A stretch of 64,000 nt of DNA, taken from positions 1-64,000 of the forward strand of contig NZ_JADEWX010000009.1 in assembly GCF_015207395.1 (NCBI RefSeq), given 5' to 3'. Positions 57,421-64,000 of the stretch are shown here, piece after piece (positions within the stretch are counted from its first letter, which is position 1; every line of letters begins with the position of its first letter). The notes beneath the pieces are model-generated. The model did not search any database. It was not told the DNA's origin and saw only the letters and a program-made list of their open reading frames with translations. Source of the stretch: Nodosilinea sp. LEGE 07088 (GTDB lineage Bacteria; Cyanobacteriota; Cyanobacteriia; Phormidesmidales; Phormidesmidaceae). The translations under genes and the position numbers were made by a program.

Positions 57421-57540
57421 CATTCGCGAAGCAATGCACCATGGAGATGCTTAACAATGAATGGCGCAATCGTTGCATTGCGGCCAAAAGCAAATTCTGG
57501 GATAGTTCGCTGAGGTTTCTGGGCCGCGAATGCACCTACA
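57415..57540. repeat. Dispersed repeat inserted in antitoxin gene
   Basis: It begins with GCATTCGCGAAGCAATGCACC (57420 on) and ends with GGGCCGCGAATGCACCTAC (57521 on), in between with a TTGCATTGCGGCC. Ends resemble those of the element at 58297-58420, so it is a second, diverged copy of the same repeat family. Confidence 0.55.
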
Positions 57541-58180
57541 CTTGCCCTTTTACCCACTCTCTGACCGCTCGCCGCAGGGCTAGCCGACCCGCCGATCGCT
57601 GCGATTCAATCAGCTGGGGCAGGGCGCGAATATCTAGCGTGGGGAAAACTTGGCTTTGGTCTGACGTTACGTAGCGGCCCTCTTCCAGCAGATAAATCGT
57701 CAGCACCCCGCTGTCGTAGCACCAAATTTCGGGCACCCCCAGGCGAGCGTAGATCGCAAAGCGATCGAGGGATTTGCTGGTCAGATCCACTTCGAGGGCG
57801 AGATCCGGGGGTGGGTCACGGTCTAGGTCAAACTCCAGCTTGCCCCGCACCAGCGCTTCGTTTTGGAAGTAAAAACAATTGTCGGGTTCAATACCAGCTT
57901 GCTTAGCCTTGCGTCGCCAGGTGGTCGAGCCATAGCACTCGTAATCTTGCTCTAATACTTCGGCCATATCTTCAATGGCTGTGCTAATCGACTGCTTGAA
58001 GTACTCGTGCTCTGGCAGGGGAGCCATAATTTCTAAAAATCCCTCGTCGTAGGCGATGCGAGTGCTGCGGTGGTTGCCCAGCTCGGCCAAAATGGCTTCA
58101 AACTCGGCCCAGCTGACGTCGCGCAGCAGCAGGCTCTGGCCCAGAGGCACATCAATTTGGCGTAGCTCAACGGTGACCAT
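57536..58180 (-). CDS. Uma2 family endonuclease (DUF820)
   Basis: Predicted PD-(D/E)XK nuclease-like protein of 214 residues, a family greatly expanded in cyanobacteria, with unknown role. The catalytic pattern is PDLALEVDLTSKS with D, E and a lysine-like position, preceded by PDNCFYFQNEALV. The middle has GSTTWRRKAKQAGIEPDNC. The start at 58180 is supported by GAGGA nine bases upstream. Its 3' end meets the dispersed repeat. It is a usual passenger of cyanobacterial accessory regions. Confidence 0.9.
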   Translation of the reverse strand: MVTVELRQIDVPLGQSLLLRDVSWAEFEAILAELGNHRSTRIAYDEGFLEIMAPLPEHEYFKQSISTAIEDMAEVLEQDYECYGSTTWRRKAKQAGIEPDNCFYFQNEALVRGKLEFDLDRDPPPDLALEVDLTSKSLDRFAIYARLGVPEIWCYDSGVLTIYLLEEGRYVTSDQSQVFPTLDIRALPQLIESQRSAGRLALRRAVREWVKGQV

Positions 58181-58296
58181 GGGTGCTTTCCTCAGGGGAG
58201 AAGAACAAAATGCTCGGCATCGCTAGCATCTACTACGGCCAGCCTAACCCATTCCATCGGTGACAAAAGCCACGGCTGGCGTGGCGGTACCGTTTG

Positions 58297-58420
58297 CGTA
58301 GGGTGCATTCGCGGCACATCAACCTTGGCTTACCGTCCCAGGACTTGCCCTTTGGCCGCAATGCACCGCCTACTAGACCGAGCCTTCACGGGGTTTATCG
58401 CTGCGCGGATGCACCCTACG
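58297..58420. mobile_element. MITE-like element with 17-bp terminal inverted repeats
   Basis: CGTAGGGTGCATTCGCG (58297-58313) and its reverse complement at 58404-58420 (CGCGGATGCACCCTACG, 16 of 17 match) bound 124 bases without a gene. An inner GCAATGCACCGCC belongs to the same pattern. Related ends are at 51115-51146 and 57415-57540. No target duplication is clear. Confidence 0.6.
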
Positions 58421-58427
58421 ACAGAAA

Positions 58428-59156
58428 TCAGGCTGATATTACGGGATACAGGGGTTCCTGGCCATTCAAGCGCCAGAGGCTGATGCAGAGGGCGGTGGCG
58501 ATCGCCAGCCAGACCAGGGACGGCAAAATAATCCACCCCGCCAGCGACACGGTTTGGAAATAGCTGAACGTGACCACCGCCACCGAGAGCAGCGGCCCCA
58601 CCATCACCATCGGCACCGCCGCCCCCAGGCGACCTTCTACCGTGAAAATCGTGTTCCAGGTGTCGCCCAGGCTGAGGTGGGCCACATAGAGAATCAGCGG
58701 CAGGCACAGAAACGTTTGCCCCAGCGCCGACCACACCAGGTAGGCCGACACCACCCGCAGCACCGCAATACTCATCCACACGATGGGAAAGGCCAGCGGC
58801 GGTGGGGCCCAGCCGGGACGCTGGAGCGAGGTGTAGCGGCCGCTGTTGCGGGTGTTGTCGAGTAGGGAAAACAGGCGCGATCGCAGCGTCACAAAGGCAA
58901 AGAACCCGCAGGCTATCGCCGTCACAGCCCCCTGGGGGAGCGCGGTGGGGTTAAGGCTGCCAAATGCCAAATCCATCCCCCACAACAGCCCGGTCATCGC
59001 GGCCACCTGGGCGATCGTCGCCCCCAGGTAGGTCAGCGTCGCCCGCTTATCCCACTGGGGATTGGCTAAATCGGGCTGGATGGTTTTATCGCGGGTGCCA
59101 TCGTTGACCCCCATCACGGTATTGATGCCGCTGGTGACAAATTTTGAATCGCTCAT
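58428..59156 (-). CDS. TspO/MBR-like membrane protein
   Basis: Membrane protein of 242 residues, about six helices. It has the tryptophan-rich sensory protein pattern in the second half: RPGWAPPPLAFPIVW, AYLVWSAL, and DTWNTIFTVEGRLGAAVPMV, where TspO binds porphyrins. It is longer than bacterial TspO (about 160), with an extra N-terminal cytoplasmic stretch and one or two helices. Related cyanobacterial proteins exist, function unknown. No strong ribosome site precedes ATG 59156. It is transcribed away from the MscS gene. Confidence 0.78.
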   Translation of the reverse strand: MSDSKFVTSGINTVMGVNDGTRDKTIQPDLANPQWDKRATLTYLGATIAQVAAMTGLLWGMDLAFGSLNPTALPQGAVTAIACGFFAFVTLRSRLFSLLDNTRNSGRYTSLQRPGWAPPPLAFPIVWMSIAVLRVVSAYLVWSALGQTFLCLPLILYVAHLSLGDTWNTIFTVEGRLGAAVPMVMVGPLLSVAVVTFSYFQTVSLAGWIILPSLVWLAIATALCISLWRLNGQEPLYPVISA

Positions 59157-59511
59157 GGGTCTAAAGCTGATGGGTTAAGACAAGGGATGGCCGTTGGGAG
59201 GTATCTTGGCCTGATCTTGATCCTAAGCCGTTGAGGGCTGAATCGGGCAAAAAACTAGATGACTCAGGCTGCGATCGCCCCAGGGCAAGCGACTAGTACC
59301 GAAAGGCAGAAGTAAGAAGGCAGAAGGCAGAACGGGAACTCCAGGTCTCATAAGGGTTTCCGCGTGAGTAAACAGCTGGGTTATTGCCACCTCAGAGTAC
59401 TAGATTTCCCCCCGCAGGTATTCGCCGCGCTCACCTCCGTTGACCTAAAATGCCTGAGAAAAGATCCTTTACCCATCCGACTAAAGCTGGTCAAACCAGC
59501 GGGAGGCCAGC
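59157..59511. other. Divergent gap with heptamer repeats
   Basis: Between the TspO-like gene (minus) and the MscS gene (plus). A run of AGAAGGC-type heptamers lies at about 59302-59333. The 73-residue frame from 59364 reads no protein-like pattern and is rejected. Stop TAA at 59482-59484 closes the MscS frame on the left. Confidence 0.5.
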
Positions 59512-60867
59512 ATTTTTCAGCGGATTTGGCGATCGCGGGCCAGCGGCATAGTTCTGATTCTGATCCTTTTGCTGCCTGCGGCTAGGCTCCAGGCTCAGGA
59601 TGAGGCCAGCCCAGAGGCACAGACCCCGGCTGTGCCTGACGCACCAGAAACCCTGCCGCAGCGCTCAGAAAACGGGCAATTCTTTGCCGATGTCTCAGTG
59701 CGCGGCCAGCCGGTGTTTCAGGTTGGTAGTTTGCCGGGGTTGAGTGCGAGCGATCGCGCCCAAATCATCAGCCGTCGCATTGGGGGGCTGCTCAGCCAGT
59801 CGCAATCGCTCGATGCCGTCACCGTGCAGGTAGACGAACAGCGCCAGATCGCCCTGCTGACGGTAAACAACCGGGTGCTGATGACCGTTACCCAGCAGGA
59901 TGCCACCGACTTTGACACCACCGTCACAGACCTGGCGCAGCAGTGGGCCGATCGCTTGAATCAGGCCCTTGTGCAGCCCAATCTGGCCGTGGATGTGCTG
60001 CAACGGCTCGACGGCACAGCTCGACAGCTGGTGGATGACACGATTTTGCTGCTGCCTTCGCTGTTGGGAGCGCTGCTGCTGGTGGTACTCACCTGGCTGA
60101 TGGCCATTGGCGTACGGCGGGTGGGGCTACTGTGGGCCGAGCAAACCGAGGGCGATCGCAGCACCGAAATTTTGATTGGGCGGCTCTGCTACGGCGGCGT
60201 TTGGGTACTGGGCAGCATCGTCGCCCTGGGGGTTTTGGGTCTAGATTTTGCCACCCTGCTCGGCACCCTGGGGCTGACCAGCGTCGCCATTGGTTTTAGC
60301 CTCAAAGACGTGCTCAGCAACTACATCTCGGGGGTGATTTTGCTCGCCGCTCGGCCCTTTCGCATTAGCGATCAGGTGGTGATTGGCAACTACGAAGGCA
60401 CCGTGGTGCAGATTCAGCTGCGGGCCACCACCATGCGTACCTACGACGGGCGGTTGGTGTATATCCCTAACCAGCAGGTGTTTCAGAGCAGCGTGGTCAA
60501 CAATACCGACTCTCCGGTACGACGCAGCGATGTTATGGTCGGGATTGACTATGACGCCGACATTACCACCGCTCGCCAGGTAATTATTGAGGCAGTCACG
60601 CCGATCAAGGGAGTCGAGCCCGAGCCCCCGCCGCTGATCTTGGTGCACGAACTGGCGGCCAGCACCGTGAATCTGGAGGTAAGGTTTTGGGTCAACTCTC
60701 GCCGTCAGTCCTATTTGCAGGTGACCTCAGCGGCGGCCCAGGCGATTAAAGAAGGGCTACAGGCGGCAGGGGTGGAGATGCCCACCGAGATCTACACGCT
60801 GACCTTTCGCGATCGCCCCATCGCAGATGCCGTCGATGTGGTGGCGAGGGAGATTTCAGGAGATTAG
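59512..60867 (+). CDS. MscS-type mechanosensitive channel with ATT start
   Basis: Small-conductance channel of the inner membrane, 451 residues if started at ATT 59512. A signal peptide is coded between 59512 and 59600 (basic start FQRIWRSR, hydrophobic IVLILILLLP, then ARLQAQ), then a periplasmic domain (about 45-170), helices, and the MscS pore: GLTSVAIGFSLKDVLSNYISGV, followed by the beta domain with GTVVQIQLRATTMRTYDGRLVYIPN. No ATG, GTG or TTG lies upstream of the hydrophobic core; TTG 59569 would cut the signal peptide. GGGAGG (59501-59506) is five bases before ATT 59512. Either ATT starts or the start codon was lost. Confidence 0.8.
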   Translation: MFQRIWRSRASGIVLILILLLPAARLQAQDEASPEAQTPAVPDAPETLPQRSENGQFFADVSVRGQPVFQVGSLPGLSASDRAQIISRRIGGLLSQSQSLDAVTVQVDEQRQIALLTVNNRVLMTVTQQDATDFDTTVTDLAQQWADRLNQALVQPNLAVDVLQRLDGTARQLVDDTILLLPSLLGALLLVVLTWLMAIGVRRVGLLWAEQTEGDRSTEILIGRLCYGGVWVLGSIVALGVLGLDFATLLGTLGLTSVAIGFSLKDVLSNYISGVILLAARPFRISDQVVIGNYEGTVVQIQLRATTMRTYDGRLVYIPNQQVFQSSVVNNTDSPVRRSDVMVGIDYDADITTARQVIIEAVTPIKGVEPEPPPLILVHELAASTVNLEVRFWVNSRRQSYLQVTSAAAQAIKEGLQAAGVEMPTEIYTLTFRDRPIADAVDVVAREISGD

Positions 60868-61038
60868 GTTTCAGGTGTCGGGTTTCAGGACTGGTGAACC
60901 GATTAACGCCAGGCTGTACTAGAACGCCGGTACAGAAACCCGGTTTCTCGGCCAGAATGCCAGTCACGCGGTTAGGGCAGTGACCAAGAAACCGAGTTTT
61001 TAGCCATACTGTACTGGTGCTCTAGCAGGATGAATTGA

Positions 61039-61182
61039 ATGATCACGACATTCGAAGAAGCCTATGAATTGATTCTCGAATTGGGCATCTGCACAATTTT
61101 ATGGAAAAACCAGCTGCCAGCGGCATATCCCGACGAGATATTCTATCCCGAGATTTGGGCCGCTCATGTATTGGAAGACTGA
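61039..61182 (+). pseudogene. Internally deleted remnant of a cyanobacterial AlkZ-like protein
   Basis: A 47-residue frame with start MITTFEEAYELILELGICTI and then, directly, WKNQLPAAYPDEIFYPEIW. I recall both parts from one longer cyanobacterial family, normally spaced by tens of residues (start and an AWKNQLPATYPDEIFYGKI block). The middle and the rest are missing, so it is a deletion remnant. It is antisense to the end of the YHYH fragment. Confidence 0.55.
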
Positions 61183-61489
61183 GGAGAACTTGGCATTCGG
61201 GACGGTGCATCGCATGGTGGGCTGCATTTAGCCCTCCCAGCCCCCATTCTGGGGGGAGCCGGAATTCAAAATCCCCCCGGAGCGGACTGTGAATTGCATA
61301 CCCATCCATCGCATCAGCAAAGATTGGCGTTTCGCCGTCAACTACTGCACCCAATTCTGAGCAACCCCGTGCGCCGTGCAGGTGGTAACCAGTAACTGGA
61401 TTGATGTGACCACCGCAATCGTCAAATACCGCAATAGTATATGCGCCCAATATTGCTTCTATCTGCACTGACACAGGGCTAGACGACAC
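61043..61489 (-). pseudogene. Fragment of YHYH-domain protein
   Basis: Residues about 14-65 read YTIAVFDDCGGHINPVTGYHLHG and DAMDGYAIHSP, the second half of the YHYH domain (DxCGGHxxPxGxYHYHG ... DGFxIYGP). The last 80 residues are antisense to the AlkZ-like stump and the repeat and are not YHYH-like. The GTG start at 61489 is arbitrary. The first half of such a domain lies in the next gene upstream (61495-62178), six bases away, so the two are probably one split gene. Confidence 0.6.
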
Positions 61490-61494
61490 TATCT

Positions 61495-62178
61495 CTACTC
61501 TGGTCTGTTATAGCTATGACGACAGGCTTCTGTCGTCTGCCCGCTTTCACCCGCAACGGTTTGGTACTCAAACTCCCAACAATCTTCTGAGGTCTGGCGA
61601 TAAAGAATTGAACTCGTGACTCCAGACGTCGTTAACGAATCAAAAGCCAAACGATAATCGCCATCTTCATTTTTCTCAAAATCTGTGATCAGCGTTGAGA
61701 CCGGTTCACCATAGCTACCACCAAGCGGGCTTGGTGTGCGCTGCGCCAGGGCATCAAAGGGGCGAGGTTCTATATGGAAAATGGGCACACCGTCAACCGC
61801 AACCGCGATCGGACCACGGGCGCTGGCTTCAACGGGTTCAGCGAGCCAATCAGGGGCAAGGGGAATCCGCCAGTGATAATCGTAGGGAACCGCAACTCTT
61901 TGGATCCAGGATGTGATGCCGATCATCGGTACATCTTCGTGACTTCCAGAGGTCAAATCAGGCAGACCTGTCGCGGTTACCTCAAGGAAATCAGCCGTAC
62001 AATTGACTGCCTCAGAATTGAGGTGCAACTCAAAAGCCGCTTCATCGGTTGCGCAGTCTGCTGTGGTTGGCAAACTTTGCCCCACCCTAGAGCAGCCCCA
62101 AATCAAAAGCATCATGGCTATCGTAAGCTTGGCGGCACGCAAAACCCGACCGATCTGTGTATTATGTTGCATTGGCAT
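61495..62178 (-). CDS. YHYH-type lipoprotein, C-terminally disrupted
   Basis: Protein of 227 residues beginning with a lipoprotein signal (AMMLLIWGCSRV, cysteine near residue 29). Then the first half of a YHYH domain: IQRVAVPYDYHWRIPLAP and GPIAVAVDGVPIFHIE. After that the usual DxCGGHxxPxxYHYHG does not follow; instead unrelated residues with DFEKNEDGDYRL and CWEFEYQTV are read. The missing second half is found in the next frame downstream. An insertion of about 300 bases or a rearrangement has split the gene, or the two domains belong to a fused form. ATG 62178 fits with GGAA at seven bases. Confidence 0.55.
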   Translation of the reverse strand: MPMQHNTQIGRVLRAAKLTIAMMLLIWGCSRVGQSLPTTADCATDEAAFELHLNSEAVNCTADFLEVTATGLPDLTSGSHEDVPMIGITSWIQRVAVPYDYHWRIPLAPDWLAEPVEASARGPIAVAVDGVPIFHIEPRPFDALAQRTPSPLGGSYGEPVSTLITDFEKNEDGDYRLAFDSLTTSGVTSSILYRQTSEDCWEFEYQTVAGESGQTTEACRHSYNRPE

Positions 62179-62302
62179 AATCAATTCCGTGTTGATGTTC
62201 CACTCAGTGGGCAAACGCTCTGGTTTAACGCCGATGGCGTTTGTACGGATGGATGCGCTGAGGACTATACAGATTTCATTTCGTCACGGACATTAACTGG
62301 GC

Positions 62303-62382
62303 GGAGGCCCACCACCCTCAGGAGGCCCACCACCCTCAGGTGGCCCACCATCCTCAGGCGGCTCACCATCCTCAGGTGGGCC
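62303..62382 (-). repeat. 18-bp tandem repeat encoding PPEGGG-type tail
   Basis: Two identical copies of GGAGGCCCACCACCCTCA (62303-62320, 62321-62338), then two variants (62339-62356, 62357-62374) and a partial one. Read on the minus strand in one frame they encode PPEGGG units (PPEDGE, PPEDGG, PPEGGG, PPEGGG, PPPS, stop). In the YHYH gene's own frame each unit gives TGA, and the gene stops in the first. Confidence 0.85.
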
Positions 62383-63436
62383 GGGCCGACGGATCGGGCG
62401 TTCCCTTCACGCAGCGCTGTACGAAGGGGTAAGCGTCGGTCACGTAGTAGTGATAGATGCCTTGCGGGAATTCCGGCGTCACCGCAAAACGGCCATTACA
62501 TTCGTCAAGGTCACCAGAACCTTCAACATAGTCATAGTCTTGGGAAAACGTACCCATGGGTATGAGGTCGACACTGGGACGATCCGGATCCGGCGTGGTT
62601 TTCAATTGATAGCTAGGTGCCATCGTCTGCAAGGCACTGGTGCTAGATTCGGGATCGCTGTAGCCATAGCGCGCATAGAGCGGAAACCCATCTACCGCCC
62701 AAGCAATGAGCTGCATCGATTCGCCAGCCAAATTCTGTACCGACAGCATGCCTTCGGGCATACCGTGATAGTGATAGACACCACCCCGCTGCACATGGGC
62801 GTGATTGGCATCTTCACCAAAGTCAAAGGTCGATTGGCCTAGCGCTTCCATCGTCCACTCCCCAGTGCTACCAGGCCTCAAACTGCACTCAGACACATCG
62901 GTGATATTGGAGGCACACCGCCCACCCGTCCCAGGATTAAACTTCACCCCGTTCAGCGCATAGGCCGGGTTTATAACCCGCTGACCAGCGCCTGTACGCG
63001 CAACAGGATTCAGCGGCATCACGAAATTGACCTCGTGGGCCGTAATGGGGTTAAGCTCCCCCACGAACTGTTCACCCGTTTGATGATTCGGGACCCCGTT
63101 TGCAACTAGCTGCCGCTGCTCATCAGCACAAGACCACTGTGCCTCACTTTGCAGACCCAATTGCTCGTTCAGCACGTTGGTGCTGGCATCGCAGAGGGCG
63201 CCCGAGGTGTCGGCCTCGGTGGATGCAATGGGTTCCCCTAAGTTACCTTCTGGCCGATTGCCCCCCGGCCCGCCTCTGGGTGAACCGCCTTCGGGTGGGC
63301 CACCTTCTGGCCTGACTTGGGCAACATCTTGAGTCACGCTTTCGTGACCCTGCTGGGCCATCGGACTATGTAATCCGAATGCCAGCACTGCGATCGCAAC
63401 GCCCAATGTAAGAACGATTAGTCCTACTTTTTTCAT
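62372..63436 (-). CDS. YHYH-domain secreted protein
   Basis: Secreted protein of 354 residues. A signal peptide (KKVGLIVLTLGVAIAVLAFG to about residue 30) is followed by a Pro/Gly/Glu-rich linker (PEGGPPEGGSPRGGPGG) and a complete YHYH domain: NPAYALNGVKFNPGT, HAHVQRGGVYHYHG, AWAVDGFPLYARYGY, then GIYHYYVTDAYPF at the end. The function of YHYH proteins is not known; many are outer-surface or periplasmic. ATG 63436 is chosen with GGAGC ten bases upstream. It ends ARPT-stop, and removal of one C in the last CCC would join it to a PPEDG tail coded by the tandem repeat. Confidence 0.85.
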   Translation of the reverse strand: MKKVGLIVLTLGVAIAVLAFGLHSPMAQQGHESVTQDVAQVRPEGGPPEGGSPRGGPGGNRPEGNLGEPIASTEADTSGALCDASTNVLNEQLGLQSEAQWSCADEQRQLVANGVPNHQTGEQFVGELNPITAHEVNFVMPLNPVARTGAGQRVINPAYALNGVKFNPGTGGRCASNITDVSECSLRPGSTGEWTMEALGQSTFDFGEDANHAHVQRGGVYHYHGMPEGMLSVQNLAGESMQLIAWAVDGFPLYARYGYSDPESSTSALQTMAPSYQLKTTPDPDRPSVDLIPMGTFSQDYDYVEGSGDLDECNGRFAVTPEFPQGIYHYYVTDAYPFVQRCVKGTPDPSARPT

Positions 63437-63691
63437 GGATATAGCTCCAGTTAAAGAGAACGCTAAATAGCGCAAGTAAGCTTGCGCTTTATGAGTGATT
63501 TCCAGCCAAATTGTTGGCCAGTTTCATTGCTGTAAAAAGATTACTGAACGGTTTTTCTGGCTAGCGCCAAATTGTCCAAAACCAGATTGAAAGACCAGAT
63601 AAAATGTCGGTAGAGGCAGAAGGCAGGAGCGCTAGATTTTGCCTCTGCCTCTTTAAATAATTGGGGTTTGTCGGCGTAAACACTGGCAGGT
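63437..63691. other. Spacer with imperfect inverted repeat
   Basis: AGAGGCAGAAGGCA (63613-63626) pairs with TGCCTCTGCCTCT (63641-63653) with one bulged base, heptamer-like AGAAGGC repeats again. No gene is supported. Confidence 0.5.
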
Positions 63692-63889
63692 TTAATTAAT
63701 CACCCAGTAACCATGGTTACGCCAATATTGTTCTTGCAGGGCCGTGTCTAATTGGGTGGTTGTAATATGGCCCTCGCTAACGAATAACCTACCCAGTGGC
63801 TTCATCTGCTGAGCCTGTGTGTGCAACTTCTTCTCTAGCTCTGAAACAGAAATTGCTCCTTGCCGGACTAGAATTTGTCCCAGTTTCAT
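63692..63889 (-). CDS. Small MshEN/GspE-N-like protein, 65 aa
   Basis: Protein of 65 residues: MKLGQILVRQGAISVSELEK and GRLFVSEGHITTTQLDTALQEQ. This double pattern (GxILVxxGxIxxxQLxxAL, twice) is that of the N-terminal domain of type II secretion and pilus ATPases (GspE-N/MshEN), where it can bind c-di-GMP. Here it stands alone without an ATPase, as small solo proteins do in cyanobacteria. ATG 63889 is preferred over the longer frame to 63967 as the domain begins there. It may link c-di-GMP or pili to another partner. Confidence 0.75.
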   Translation of the reverse strand: MKLGQILVRQGAISVSELEKKLHTQAQQMKPLGRLFVSEGHITTTQLDTALQEQYWRNHGYWVIN

Positions 63890-64000
63890 GATTACATTCT
63901 CATAACTGATAAGGATTGGGAATTTCACTTGTGTGATGATCGCTGTCGGGGTGAGCCAAGTCGACAATCCTTCTTGGGTCTAAATTTGGATCTCAACGTC

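Noticed and set aside
59364-59585. 73-residue plus-strand frame before MscS
   Set aside because: GTG start without ribosome site, overlaps the MscS signal peptide in another phase, no recognisable protein pattern.
61774-62565. 263-residue plus-strand frame over the YHYH genes and tandem repeat
   Set aside because: Its end is the tandem repeat read as RRPTTLRRPTTL and its start is antisense to the lipoprotein gene.
54347-64000. attR-like copy of the tRNA-Gly 3' end
   Set aside because: I looked for GGTTCGAGTCCGTTCACCC downstream by eye and saw no copy; a computed search is needed.

Overview
The window is chromosomal DNA of a cyanobacterium, most likely a motile filamentous form of the Leptolyngbya/Nodosilinea/Phormidium kind. 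The evidence is the dense scatter of the HIP1 octamer GCGATCGC, a groESL operon with both a K-box and a CIRCE element, a PatA-CheY-CheW-MCP-CheA gene order known from cyanobacterial pilus phototaxis and hormogonium loci, a cyanoexosortase pair, FurC/PerR-type regulator, Uma2 and DUF4058 proteins, and many short tandem and palindromic intergenic repeats. The species cannot be named from the sequence alone.

Layout. 0-9.8 kb: transport and housekeeping genes (half-length permease, CorA, diacylglycerol kinase, degenerate AAA protein, P2A Ca2+-type ATPase, ExoD, queA) with two gene stumps (SLC13 permease, htpX). 9.8-11.3 kb: a three-gene minus-strand cassette (coiled-coil protein, unknown basic protein, HNH endonuclease) with no HIP1 site, the best candidate for an undescribed system. 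11.7-20.6 kb: FurC-like regulator, SDR enzyme, an 830-base gene-free stretch with strong RNA-like folds, LpxB-like glycosyltransferase, MFS and ABC transport proteins, and membrane proteins. 20.8-24.5 kb: SpoIID-like protein, two small proteins, and an ECF-like sigma factor with an unknown zinc-ribbon-like neighbour. 24.5-27.4 kb: cyanoexosortase, its partner protein and a sugar aminotransferase, probably for export of an exosortase-processed surface product. 28.1-30.7 kb: groES-groEL with its control sites.

32.5-37.8 kb holds an RND efflux pair and a lipoprotein on the minus strand, with a pentanucleotide repeat in front. 38.4-47.3 kb is the complete chemotaxis-like signalling operon; each of its three long gaps, and the gap after it, contains a long hairpin. 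47.5-49.4 kb: oligopeptide-type permease with an HD hydrolase. 49.7-54.3 kb: a second RND efflux pair on the plus strand.

54.3-58.4 kb looks like an accessory insertion: tRNA-Gly(CCC), tyrosine integrase, unknown acidic protein, a toxin-antitoxin pair whose toxin 3' end is an IS remnant, an antitoxin stump interrupted by a dispersed repeat, a Uma2 nuclease and a MITE-like element. 58.4-64 kb: TspO-like protein, MscS channel with an apparent ATT start, a pseudogene, YHYH-domain genes (one split, one with a frameshifted repeat tail) and a small MshEN-like protein. Decay is a theme of the window: at least eight truncated, split or start-less genes are visible.
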